A stretch of DNA of 64,000 nucleotides from Janibacter indicus (lineage in GTDB: Bacteria; Actinomycetota; Actinomycetes; Actinomycetales; Dermatophilaceae): positions 1-64,000 of the forward strand of contig NZ_FWXN01000001.1 of assembly GCF_900176385.1 (NCBI RefSeq). Direction: 5' to 3'. Shown here piece by piece: positions 1-8,077 of the stretch (its first letter is position 1; every line of letters begins with the position of its first letter). The position numbers were made by a program, and so were the translations under genes. A model generated the notes under the pieces. That model saw nothing but the letters and a program-made list of their open reading frames with translations. It was not told the origin of the DNA and did no database searches.

Positions 1-711
1 GTGTGCGGGTCGGGAGTTCTTCTGGGTCACGCCCAGGGCGGCCAGGTGGGTTTCGAGGGCGTTCTTGCCGCCGCGGCCGCCGGCCAGTCGGGTGGTGAAG
101 ACCATCCCGTTGTCGGTCAGTGTGCTTGCGGGGCAACCGTGTTCGTCGATGGTGGCTTGGAACGCGGCCAGCACGATCGGGCCGGTGACTCGGGTGTGGG
201 CACTGATGTGCAGGGCGCAGCGGGAGTGGTCGTCCAGCCAGGTGAGGATTTCCACGTCGCGGCCGGTGACCAGACGGTAGTGGGTGAAATCGGACTGCCA
301 GGTCTCGTTGGGTTGCTCGGCTTCGAAGCGGATGTAGGAGGACTTCGGGCGCTTCTTCGGCTCTGGCACCACGCGTCCTGCTCGGGTCAGGATGCGGTTG
401 ATCGTGGCTCGGGAGGTCGTGACGTCGTGGTGGTGACGCAGGTGCCAGCCGATGGTCTCGGCGCCGGCGTCCAGGCCCCGCGCGCTCAGCTGGTCACGTA
501 GCTGCAGCACGAGGGCGACCGTGGCCTGCGGGGTCGCGTTCGTGGAGGTTGCGGGGCGACGGGAGCGAGGCTCGAAGGCCTGCTCGCCCTCGGCGCGGTA
601 GCGGGCCATCAGCTTGCTGATCCAGCCCTGAGAGACGCCATAGGTCCGGGCAACCTCGGACTGTGACTGGCCGGCCAGGACCGCGGTGATCACGAGACGA
701 CGTTTCGACAT
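1..711 (-). CDS. IS481-family transposase, 3' end cut off by window edge
   Basis: The minus strand is open from an ATG at 711 to the left edge, 237 codons without a stop, so the C-terminus lies outside. The protein begins with helix-turn-helix segments (MSKRRLVITAVLAGQ, then SEVARTYGVSQGWISKL) and continues into an rve integrase core. DFTHY carries the first catalytic Asp (about residue 141) and TDNG the second (about residue 200); the final Glu would be beyond the edge. This order is that of IS481 transposases, which cut and join IS ends with a DDE active site. Whether the element is intact cannot be judged here. It lies just upstream of an acquired-looking defence cassette. Confidence 0.88.
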   Translation of the reverse strand, partial: MSKRRLVITAVLAGQSQSEVARTYGVSQGWISKLMARYRAEGEQAFEPRSRRPATSTNATPQATVALVLQLRDQLSARGLDAGAETIGWHLRHHHDVTTSRATINRILTRAGRVVPEPKKRPKSSYIRFEAEQPNETWQSDFTHYRLVTGRDVEILTWLDDHSRCALHISAHTRVTGPIVLAAFQATIDEHGCPASTLTDNGMVFTTRLAGGRGGKNALETHLAALGVTQKNSRPAH

Positions 712-730
712 GCCCCAGCATCAGGACCCA

Positions 731-800
731 CACCATGCCGATGTCGTGAGACACCCCTATTCCAATGACTCGAGACACCCCATTCCGATGTCCTGAGCCA
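731..800. repeat. Iterated repeats at IS481 end
   Basis: Three imperfect 23-24 bp direct repeats follow one another at 731-753, 754-777 and 778-800. Read on the minus strand they share the core TCTC..G.CAT.GG.AT with a following GGTG. They sit directly upstream of the transposase start, so they are probably the terminal transposase-binding region, with the outer IS tip near 798-800. No target duplication can be checked because the other end is outside the window. Confidence 0.55.
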
Positions 801-825
801 GCACACTGCCCCCGCTACCAAGTAG

Positions 826-860
826 GGCCCCTGACCAGCGGAAACGTTCGGTCAGGGGCC
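826..860. terminator. Perfect 11-bp hairpin, probable terminator
   Basis: Arms GGCCCCTGACC (826-836) and GGTCAGGGGCC (850-860) pair perfectly around a 13-nt loop, followed by GTTCGTTTGT. The location just outside the IS end suggests it is the terminator of the gene that the IS landed beside. There is no long T tract. Confidence 0.5.
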
Positions 861-1435
861 GTTCGTTTGTCTGTGGGTGAGACATCCCTGACAGGTTTGC
901 AGAACCTCTACGCCATGCAGCGGATCGACCCCTCCGTCGCAGCGCCGGCGATCGCGCCGGAGCTGCCAAGCCTCGGCAGTCAGCGCCCTACCGCCATCTG
1001 CGTGAACGCCTCGCGATGTCTCGGCTCGAACTCACCTTGCACACTGAGTTCCTTCACGAGCGTCTTGAGGTGCATGTCCAAGTATCGCTCGAAGCTCGTC
1101 CGGTACCACCCCCCTTCGAGTCCCTCCGATGCGGGGAAGTCGTCGCCGAGCTGTGGCGTCATCGCTCTTGCTCAAGCGATGATTGCCTGCCTGGGCGCGC
1201 CGCTTGGGCAGTTGAGTCCCTCCGCTGAGGCTCCCGCGACTCCCCTCCTTGTGGCTCCTAAGCCCTCCGTCGCGTGCTGCTGCCAGCGCAAACCTGGCGT
1301 CCCACTCGTTCGGTATTTCCGAGCGTCTCGCGGATCACGCCGCAGCTGCGAACGTGCACATGGATGGTGTCGTGATCAAGCAACCTCAACACAAGCACTG
1401 GCCCTTCGAATCGCCAGCACCGCGCTCGGTGCCCG
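861..1435. other. Gene-poor spacer between IS element and defence cassette
   Basis: No convincing gene is seen apart from one short minus-strand reading frame at 980-1162. The stretch has lower GC than the backbone and looks like remnant DNA at an island boundary. Confidence 0.4.
980..1162 (-). CDS. Hypothetical 60-residue protein or gene remnant
   Basis: A short frame with protein-like composition (GGWYRTSFERYLDMHLKTLV) ends MAVGR. An in-frame stop lies shortly upstream of its ATG. I do not recognise the family. It may be the C-terminal scrap of a larger gene broken at the island edge. No clear ribosome binding site is visible. Confidence 0.3.
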   Translation of the reverse strand: MTPQLGDDFPASEGLEGGWYRTSFERYLDMHLKTLVKELSVQGEFEPRHREAFTQMAVGR

Positions 1436-1441
1436 TAGGAT
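1436..1441 (+). promoter_or_regulatory. Putative -10 box of the defence cassette
   Basis: TAGGAT ends 6 nt before the GTG at 1448, the spacing of leaderless actinobacterial transcripts. The -35 region is not obvious. Confidence 0.4.
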
Positions 1442-1447
1442 CGATGC

Positions 1448-2779
1448 GTGCCCCATTCCCCATCGTCGATTGCAGCCGGTGCGCCGCCGTACGCGGTCGC
1501 TCTGGCTGGGCGAGCCGCTTCTGCCAGCAGGGTGGTTATTTACGCTGGCGCTGGTATTAGCGTTTCGCCTCCGACTAGCCTTCCCACGGGAGCCGGCCTT
1601 GCGAAGGCGCTTCATTCGCAGCTCAGCGAGGTCTTCGGCGTCCTGAGTGACGTTGATGATTGGGACCTCTTGGGGATCGCCGATGCCGTAGCGCGACTTC
1701 CGGGTGGCGAAGATGCGCTACGGCAAGCATCATCTCGCTCTGCCAATTTCAGGTCGGCGGTGCCCGGTTACGCACATAGAGTCTTGGCCCAGCTCATGCT
1801 TGAAGGCGCGATCGACGTACTGACGACTAACTGGGACAGTTGCATCGAGCGTAGCTCTGGAGAGGAAGAACTGCCCACGGTCACGAATGAGTCTGATCTC
1901 GCCGATGTGACACCACCCTGGGTTCTGAAGGTCCACGGATGCGCTTCAAGGCCGGGAACGCTTCTCGTGACGACGGATCATCTGGCCAATCCTCCCACTT
2001 GGGTTCAGGAGCAGACGCACGCTCGCCTTGGATCCGCTGTGGTTGTGTTCATCGGAATTGGAGACATCGCGCCGTACGTGCGGCAGCGCGTCGTCGAAGC
2101 TATCGGCGAGATCGGTTCGGTGGAAAATATCCGGGTCGTATCCCCGAGCATTAGCTCGGATTGGGACAACTCCCCATGGAAGGCCGTGGCTCCGGATCTT
2201 CGACCGGAGCACAGAATCGGAGTGTCGGCTGACCAGTTTATGGAGGAACTTGGGTCGGCTTACATTTTCGCTAGACTCGCAGAACACAGTTCGACTTGCG
2301 GCCCGGACCTGTCCGTGAAGCTCGATGATGCAAAGAGCGTTCTATTTAGGGCCGATTCATTGGCAGTACTGCAATGGTCCCGCGCCATAGACATCAACCC
2401 GCGAGCGGGTGAATCCGTCCTGAGGAGTTCAGAATTCGGCAAGCTGCTCATAGCCCTGGGCCACCTCATTGGCGACTCCGGAGAGCTCAGAAACAGCCGA
2501 GTATTCGACACCGCGATCGGTCCCGTAGAGGTCTTGGTGTCGACGCAAACCGTTCCAATGCGGAGGCTTGTTGAGGCTGCAAGGGAGCGCCTGCACGGAC
2601 ACATCAGCAAGGGTGAACCGTCGCCGCTGTTCATAGTTTCAGGTGGGATAGGGGCCATGTCCGAGCCAGATGAACTTCCGCCCAGCATCGTGGAGGATGC
2701 TGATGATGCGGATATTGTCGACGGGCCACTGGCGCTTGTGCCAAATGTTAGGCACGCGGATGAGGTGATCGCGTCGTGA
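1448..2779 (+). CDS. SIR2-domain effector of a Lamassu-Sir2 / ABC-3C defence system (LmuA-like)
   Basis: The 443-residue protein has an N-terminal SIR2-like domain. The NAD-binding signature IYAGAGIS is at residues 31-38, TTNWD at 126-130 holds the Asn used by NADase sirtuins, and KVHGC at 161-165 holds the His. In phage defence such domains hydrolyse NAD+ and cause abortive infection. The C-terminal half (about 240-443) matches nothing I recognise and is probably the part that contacts the partners. It is first in a three-gene unit; its TGA overlaps the GTG of the next gene (GTGA, 2776-2779), implying coupling. The GTG start follows a TAGGAT box and looks leaderless. Codon use is less GC-biased than the backbone, consistent with acquisition. 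Confidence 0.82.
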   Translation: MPHSPSSIAAGAPPYAVALAGRAASASRVVIYAGAGISVSPPTSLPTGAGLAKALHSQLSEVFGVLSDVDDWDLLGIADAVARLPGGEDALRQASSRSANFRSAVPGYAHRVLAQLMLEGAIDVLTTNWDSCIERSSGEEELPTVTNESDLADVTPPWVLKVHGCASRPGTLLVTTDHLANPPTWVQEQTHARLGSAVVVFIGIGDIAPYVRQRVVEAIGEIGSVENIRVVSPSISSDWDNSPWKAVAPDLRPEHRIGVSADQFMEELGSAYIFARLAEHSSTCGPDLSVKLDDAKSVLFRADSLAVLQWSRAIDINPRAGESVLRSSEFGKLLIALGHLIGDSGELRNSRVFDTAIGPVEVLVSTQTVPMRRLVEAARERLHGHISKGEPSPLFIVSGGIGAMSEPDELPPSIVEDADDADIVDGPLALVPNVRHADEVIAS

Positions 2780-3342
2780 ATGCCGAGCGAACCGACGCGC
2801 ATTCAGATGGGGACCTGCTCAATCTTGCTAAAGCCGTTCTGTCGGAGCAAGGTTTTCACATCGAGAGCGTGAACGCGAATGTAAAACTCCTTCTCGCTGA
2901 GAACAGTTACTTCGTGGTGGCCGTTGCAGCTATGAGCACCACCCGCGATCTGGTTCTTGCCGAGTCGGCCGCTTTCAATGTCCTTGTCGACCGCATCGAA
3001 TCAGTAGCGCTCGGCCCGAAGAAATGGGACACCTATCTTGTGCTGTTGACTCAGGAGAATTTGGCGGAGGATGACGACGTAACGCGTGACATATATTCAA
3101 TCAACTACGACACCTCCAGGCTTCGGCGCATAGCGCACACAGGCGTCGCTGCCACGCCGAAAGCGGTTGGTCATGCCCTCGCACCGTTCTTTGAACCGGC
3201 AAGTTCCGCGATGTCAGCGGCACAGGACGACGCACTCGACGAGCTGCTGAAAGTTCTTGTTGCGCGAGGAGTCGATCATGACCTCGCCCACCGTTCTGTT
3301 GCCGCATTCGACCAAGGGGCATCGCTCGATGACATACTCTGA
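2776..3342 (+). CDS. Small middle component of the defence cassette (LmuC-like)
   Basis: This 188-residue protein starts at a GTG overlapping the SIR2 gene stop and runs 14 bases into the ATPase gene. I see no catalytic motif. It has an alternating alpha/beta N-terminal region (LLLAENSYFVVAVAAM) and an acidic C-terminus (DQGASLDDIL). Size and place, between an effector and an SMC-like ATPase, match LmuC or the middle component of ABC-three-component systems, which bridges effector and ATPase. The function is inferred from context only; the sequence alone would be called hypothetical. Confidence 0.65.
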   Translation: MNAERTDAHSDGDLLNLAKAVLSEQGFHIESVNANVKLLLAENSYFVVAVAAMSTTRDLVLAESAAFNVLVDRIESVALGPKKWDTYLVLLTQENLAEDDDVTRDIYSINYDTSRLRRIAHTGVAATPKAVGHALAPFFEPASSAMSAAQDDALDELLKVLVARGVDHDLAHRSVAAFDQGASLDDIL

Positions 3343-5470
3343 GCCCATAATTAGCCGCATGCGCGTGGAGTCGTTTCGCGGCTTCCGGGACGCTCGCGAG
3401 TTTGATCTTTCGGCTGCATCGGTTGTCGTGACTGGCCCGAACGGCACAGGCAAAACGAGCTTCTTCGATGCGCTGCAGTGGGGCCTGCTTGGGAGCTTGG
3501 AACGACTTGAGACCCTTCGTGCTCGACGCAACACCGAACATGTGGTGAACCAATACCGGCTAGGGCGTAAGGCGTCGGTTGAGATCGACCTCATGCTTCC
3601 GTCCGGGCAAGTGACCATCCGGCGCACTGGTGACCAAGGTGGAAGTACTCTTGAGTTGCGGACGAGCGGTCAAGATCCAATCTTCGGCGTCGAAGCCGAA
3701 GGGGCGCTGCGGGGGTTGTTGCTGCCTGAATCGGAAGTGACCCTGGAATCTGCCCTGGCCACATCAGGTCTCATGCAGCAGGACGTCATGCGGCGGGTTC
3801 TTGAAGCCAAGCCTGCCGACCGCTACCGACAGTTGAGCACTGTGCTTGGGCTCGGTGCCCTCGAGGACTTCGAGGACGCGGCCAAGTCGGTCGCAAAGCT
3901 GGCATCTGATCGTGAGAAGTCTGCACGGGCGGAGCGCGAGCGGCTGGCGGGTGCACTGGCACAGGCGAGGGTCCGTTGGGAGGCCGCGAGGGCGAAACTA
4001 GCTGCACGCCCGCAGGTGGCGGCAATTAGTGCCGAGGTGGCCGCTACTTTGGCTGCGGTCCCTGTGGGCATCCACTTCGTCGGTACCGGGCTGACGTTTG
4101 ACAACCCCGACGCCGTTCGCGCCACTGCGGCCGCCTTTGCGGAGACAATTGACGCGGTGGATGCCGCGCTGGGCCTCTCCCGCAAGGCTGTTGAACTTAG
4201 TATCGATCTCGCGAACGAGCCCTCTGAGGAGCAACTCACTGCTCTACGCGCCGAAGCCGATCGAGCCGAAGCTACACGCGGCGCCGCTGAGACGACATGC
4301 GAGGTCGTGCAAGGGCAGCTGAATGCGGCACGACAAGCTGCGGCGGATGTAGCCCAGCTTGCAGCATTGGCAGTCCCGCTCCTATCGGATGATTGCCCCG
4401 TGTGCGGCCAAAGCATCGATCGCGAACATGTGGAACGTGAATTGAGGGAACGGGCCGAGGCCACCGGAGCAATTTTGGAACTTGAGCAAACTCTGGTCCG
4501 CGTGACGGGCGAATTGTCCGACGCTGCAGGCGCGGCTGAAGCGGCCCGAGAGATCCGTGACTCTGCTGAGCGACGAGCTGGCCAATGGCGGCAAGCGCGC
4601 GAGGCCGAGCGTGTGGCGGACGCGGCGGTGAGCGCTCTCGCGGAGGACGTGAGAGTGGTTCGCTTCGATCAGTACACACTGGAATCTTTCGTCGTGGCTG
4701 CTGGCCCGGCGTTGGAGTACTTCCGTCGGGCTCGTCGTGCCCTGATCGATCTGCTGGACACGTTTGACCGGCAGTCGGATCAGGGCGTCATCAATCGCGC
4801 GGATGCAGAGGTCAAGAGTTTGAAGGTCGCGCTCAAGTCGGCCGAAGCGGTGTTGGTGGCTGAGTCGGCGCGATCTCAGAAGCTTCAGACTCTGTCCGAG
4901 CAGACACTTGAGGCGCGGGTTGAGGTGACGGAGGCCCGGCTACGCTCCATGCAGCCGTTGGTTGCAAACATCTTCCAGCGGCTCGATCCTCATCCGGCGT
5001 TTAAGACTGTGGAGTTCGAACTAGCCACCTACTATCGAAGGGGTACGACCAGCCCGCTGGTAATCGATCAAGTGGAGAATGTCTCCGCCGACCCGCTCTT
5101 GATCTTCTCCACCTCGCAAGCAAATATCGTTGCGCTGTCCTACTTCATCGCAATGAGCTTGTCGTCAGGGGAGAGGGGCTTGCCTTTCCTCTTGCTTGAT
5201 GATCCCGTTCAGTCGATGGACGACGTGAATGTTCTCGGGTTTGCTGACCTCTGTCGCCATCTTCGTCTGCGTCGACAACTGATCGTCTCAACCCACGAAC
5301 GTCGGTTCGCGAGCTTGCTCGAGCGTAAACTCGCGCCGCGAGATGGAGACTCTCGAACGAAGATGATCAGGTTCACTGGCTGGGACCGCAGCGGTCCGAC
5401 AGTGGAGGAGTCCACGGTCGACGCCCAGTTGCTCGACGATCCGATTCGCCTCGTCCGCGTGGCTGGGTGA
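3329..5470 (+). CDS. SMC/Rad50-like ATPase of the defence cassette (LmuB-like)
   Basis: The 713-residue protein opens MTYSEPIISRMRVESFRGF, the usual start of RecF/SMC ATPases. It has a Walker A motif GPNGTGKTS (36-44), a long coiled coil broken by a zinc hook CPVC (356-359), and a C-terminal lobe with STSQANIVALS and Walker B LLLDDPVQSMDD (about 620-632), followed by VSTHERRF. In Lamassu the LmuB ATPase senses foreign DNA ends or structures and releases the effector. I chose ATG 3329 because AAGGGG lies 10 nt upstream; the frame is open further upstream to 3257 inside the previous gene, but that region does not look coding. Confidence 0.82.
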   Translation: MTYSEPIISRMRVESFRGFRDAREFDLSAASVVVTGPNGTGKTSFFDALQWGLLGSLERLETLRARRNTEHVVNQYRLGRKASVEIDLMLPSGQVTIRRTGDQGGSTLELRTSGQDPIFGVEAEGALRGLLLPESEVTLESALATSGLMQQDVMRRVLEAKPADRYRQLSTVLGLGALEDFEDAAKSVAKLASDREKSARAERERLAGALAQARVRWEAARAKLAARPQVAAISAEVAATLAAVPVGIHFVGTGLTFDNPDAVRATAAAFAETIDAVDAALGLSRKAVELSIDLANEPSEEQLTALRAEADRAEATRGAAETTCEVVQGQLNAARQAAADVAQLAALAVPLLSDDCPVCGQSIDREHVERELRERAEATGAILELEQTLVRVTGELSDAAGAAEAAREIRDSAERRAGQWRQAREAERVADAAVSALAEDVRVVRFDQYTLESFVVAAGPALEYFRRARRALIDLLDTFDRQSDQGVINRADAEVKSLKVALKSAEAVLVAESARSQKLQTLSEQTLEARVEVTEARLRSMQPLVANIFQRLDPHPAFKTVEFELATYYRRGTTSPLVIDQVENVSADPLLIFSTSQANIVALSYFIAMSLSSGERGLPFLLLDDPVQSMDDVNVLGFADLCRHLRLRRQLIVSTHERRFASLLERKLAPRDGDSRTKMIRFTGWDRSGPTVEESTVDAQLLDDPIRLVRVAG

Positions 5471-5838
5471 GGCAGGAAGCAGAAGTTCGATCGCTGTGTT
5501 CTCTCTCATTGGCCGCGGCGGGCCCCGCAGGGCCGGGGGCGCCCGCTGATCGGTGGGGAGTCCTGGACTGGGGCGCGACTGTGCCGCCATCCTCTACCCC
5601 GTCCCTGCGGTCCTCTGCGAGTAGGGCGCGATCGTCGTCGCGGGCCCGATGTCGGTGCGCCCGCTGCGGCATTCATCGCTTCGGCGCCTTCGACGACCCG
5701 TCGGCGGCGCTGCTCGCCGACAAGGCGGAGTTCCAGCGCAACCGTGCCGCCGGTGGTTCGGCACGGACTGAGCCACGTCGGCGTAGCGATGGGAGAGCCT
5801 TCGTCAAGAATTCACCTTGGTGGGGGATCCTTCCCGCC
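5471..5838. other. No gene recognised
   Basis: The plus frame of the downstream gene stays open through this stretch, but the first half reads as Arg/Ser-rich noise. A protein-like fragment (FGAFDDPSAALLADKAEFQR, about 5690-5750) has no recognised family. It is probably a remnant at the right border of the defence cassette. Confidence 0.35.
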
Positions 5839-7008
5839 GTGACCACGCCACCGGCCCTGCTCCCTTCGCTCCTCGCGAGTGACCGCGCGCCCGCGCCCCG
5901 CACGCTCGTCGACATCTTCATGGGCGTCGTCGAGGAGCACCCCGACGCGCCGGCCGTCGACAGCGGCCAGGAGATGCTCACCTATGCCGAGCTGGCCGAG
6001 GCCGCGACGGCGCTCGCCGAGTCGCTCGCGGAGCTGGGCATCGGGCCGGGGGACAAGGTCGGGGTGCGCATCCGCTCCGGCTCGACCGACCTCTACGCCG
6101 CGATCATCGGCACGATCCTCGCGGGCGCCGCCTACGTGCCCGTCGACGCCGACGACCCCGACGAGCGGGCCCGGGTGGTCTTCGAGGAGTCGGCGGCCGC
6201 CGCGATCATCGGCAACGATCTCGTCATCACGACCACCGCTGTGGGACAGGGGCGCTCGCTGATCGAGCCCGCGCCGCCAGGGACCGACGACGACGCCTGG
6301 GTGATCTTCACCTCCGGGTCCACCGGCAAGCCGAAGGGGGTCGCCGTCACCTACCGCAATGCCGCCGCCTTCGGCGGGCCGGGCCTGCTGACCCCCTTCG
6401 AGATGGCGGTCCGCGAGCCCGAGGGGGTGGTCCGTGACCTCTTCCTCGAGCAGGGGCCGCTCGCGACGCGGCAGCGACCGGACCCGCTGTGGGCGGACCT
6501 GCAGGAGGGTCGCCTCAGCGAACGGGAGTACTGGGCGCGCAAGGCGCAGGCATGGCACGAGGCCGGGGGTTCGGCCCCCGACGTGCCGGTGATGTTCGCG
6601 TCGCTCTACTCGCCGCCCGGCCCGCGGATGATTCGCCCGCAGGCCCGCGCGCTGCTCGCCGACGCCCTCGCGGCCGGTCGTCGCACGGCGATCCTCGCCA
6701 ACGACATGCGCGCCTTCCACACCCAGGACTGGATCGACGGCACGGAGATCATCCACACCGTCGACGTCATGGTCGACGGGTCCGTCGAGGGCGTGCTCAA
6801 GCCTGACCCTGAGCTGTACCGCAGACTCGCGCAGCGGCTCGGCGTGGACTTCGCCGACATGGTCTTCGTCGACGACCAGCCGCACAACATCGCGGGTGCC
6901 GAGGCACTCGGCATCCCGGCGGTGTGGTTGGACGTGACGGATCCGGACGCGTCCTTCGACCGGGCGCGCACACTCATGGGACTGGACGAGGTGGTCCGCG
7001 ATGGCTGA
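5839..7008 (+). CDS. Chimeric protein: truncated adenylation domain fused to HAD-like hydrolase
   Basis: From the GTG at 5839 the protein is 389 residues. Residues 1-177 are the start of an NRPS-type AMP-binding domain (LTYAELAEAA, PGDKVGVRI, GAAYVPVDADD, core A3 TSGSTGKPKG at 158-167). From about 178 it becomes a HAD-IA-like hydrolase (FGGPGLLTPFEMA, then FVDDQPHNIAGAEALG). The rest of the adenylation domain and everything after A3 are missing. The HAD nucleophile Asp, expected just before FGG, is replaced by Ala (NAAAFGG). It looks like an in-frame deletion between two neighbouring genes, and the product is probably inactive in both reactions. It overlaps the reductase gene by 8 bases. The start is uncertain because the frame is open back to 5467. 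Confidence 0.6.
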   Translation: MTTPPALLPSLLASDRAPAPRTLVDIFMGVVEEHPDAPAVDSGQEMLTYAELAEAATALAESLAELGIGPGDKVGVRIRSGSTDLYAAIIGTILAGAAYVPVDADDPDERARVVFEESAAAAIIGNDLVITTTAVGQGRSLIEPAPPGTDDDAWVIFTSGSTGKPKGVAVTYRNAAAFGGPGLLTPFEMAVREPEGVVRDLFLEQGPLATRQRPDPLWADLQEGRLSEREYWARKAQAWHEAGGSAPDVPVMFASLYSPPGPRMIRPQARALLADALAAGRRTAILANDMRAFHTQDWIDGTEIIHTVDVMVDGSVEGVLKPDPELYRRLAQRLGVDFADMVFVDDQPHNIAGAEALGIPAVWLDVTDPDASFDRARTLMGLDEVVRDG

Positions 7009-7969
7009 GCAGAGAGAGGTCCGGGTCTCCCGGATGCAGTGGGAGGCCGAGGGAGTGCTGTCCCTGCGGCTGACCCGGATCGAGAGCGCGGACCCCATGC
7101 CCGAGTGGGCGCCGGGTGACCACATCGACGTCTACGTGCCCGACGGCACGACCCGGCAGTACTCGCTGTGCGGTGACCCGACCGACCGCGGCCACTGGGA
7201 GATCGCGGTCCTGCGTGAGCACGAAGGGCGTGGTGGCTCGGCCTACATCCACGACGAGCTGCGGGTCGGGGACCGACTGCTCGTCACCCGGCCGAGGAAC
7301 ACCTTCGCCCTTGAGGACGCGTCGTACCACGCGCTCGTCGCGGGCGGGATCGGCATCACGCCGATGATGGCCATGGCCGAGCACCTCGCCCGGGAGGACC
7401 GACCCTTCCACCTGACGTACGGCGGCCGTACGAGCGGGGCCATGGCCTTCCGGGACCGGTTGGCGGTGCTCGGGGATCGGGTGAGCTTCCTCGCCGAGGA
7501 CGCGCAGGGTCGCCCCGACCTGGAGGCCCTCGTGCGTGACCTGCCCGAGGGCGGGCTCGTCTACGTGTGCGGGCCCCTCGGGCTGCTCCAGGCCGTGCAG
7601 GCCGCGGCCGAGGCCGTGCACGGACCCGACCACGACGTCGTGCGCTTCGAGCTCTTCAGCCGTGACGGCCTCGAACCGGTGGTGGGCCAGGCACTCGACG
7701 CCGACGACTACGAGCTCGTGCTGGCGCGCTCCGGCCACACCCTGCGTCTGGCTCCCGAGGACAGCATCCTCGACAAGGCCCTCGCCCTGGGGATCGACGT
7801 CGACAACGACTGCCGAGAGGGCATCTGCGGCTCGTGCGTCACGGCGATCATCTCGGGCGAGGTCGACCACCGCGACCTCGTGATGACGAAGAAGGAGCAC
7901 GCGGCGATGAAGGAGATGATGATCTGCGTCTCTCGGCCGACGTGCGCGCGGCTCGAGCTCGACCTGTGA
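7001..7969 (+). CDS. PDR/VanB-family oxidoreductase (flavin, NAD(P)H and 2Fe-2S domains)
   Basis: The 322-residue protein has the phthalate dioxygenase reductase layout. An N-terminal flavin barrel has RQYSLCGDP, the NAD(P) domain has GGIGITPMMAMAEHL and VYVCGPLGLL, and a C-terminal plant-type ferredoxin domain has cluster ligands C271, C276, C279 (CREGICGSC) and C309. Such enzymes pass electrons from NAD(P)H to an oxygenase. No oxygenase is adjacent, so the partner is unknown. Its ATG lies inside the end of the adenylation-HAD chimera, so the two are translated from one message. Confidence 0.88.
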   Translation: MAEQREVRVSRMQWEAEGVLSLRLTRIESADPMPEWAPGDHIDVYVPDGTTRQYSLCGDPTDRGHWEIAVLREHEGRGGSAYIHDELRVGDRLLVTRPRNTFALEDASYHALVAGGIGITPMMAMAEHLAREDRPFHLTYGGRTSGAMAFRDRLAVLGDRVSFLAEDAQGRPDLEALVRDLPEGGLVYVCGPLGLLQAVQAAAEAVHGPDHDVVRFELFSRDGLEPVVGQALDADDYELVLARSGHTLRLAPEDSILDKALALGIDVDNDCREGICGSCVTAIISGEVDHRDLVMTKKEHAAMKEMMICVSRPTCARLELDL

Positions 7970-8064
7970 CGGCCCGCGAGCGGCCCTCTGTGGCCCCTAT
8001 CAGGTCGGATGTGCCGGTGGACACAGGGGAGGGGCGCGATTTCTCCCTTCGCCATGGGCTGGGC

Positions 8065-8070
8065 CACAAT
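8065..8070 (+). promoter_or_regulatory. Putative -10 box of ndh
   Basis: CACAAT ends 7 nt before the GTG at 8078, pointing to a leaderless transcript. This decides the start: the GGAAGG immediately before the GTG is too close to serve as a ribosome binding site. An ATG at 8069 is an alternative. Confidence 0.4.
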
Positions 8071-8077
8071 GGAAGGC

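Noticed and set aside
1-501. Open plus-strand frame of 166 codons at the left edge
   Set aside because: It is antisense to the transposase, whose protein motifs on the minus strand are clear.
5467-5838. N-terminal extension of the adenylation-HAD protein
   Set aside because: The extra 124 residues are Arg/Ser-rich with no domain; similarity begins just after GTG 5839.
5812-7125. 437-codon minus-strand frame opposite the adenylation-HAD gene
   Set aside because: His/Arg/Val-rich shadow of high-GC coding DNA; the plus strand carries recognised motifs.
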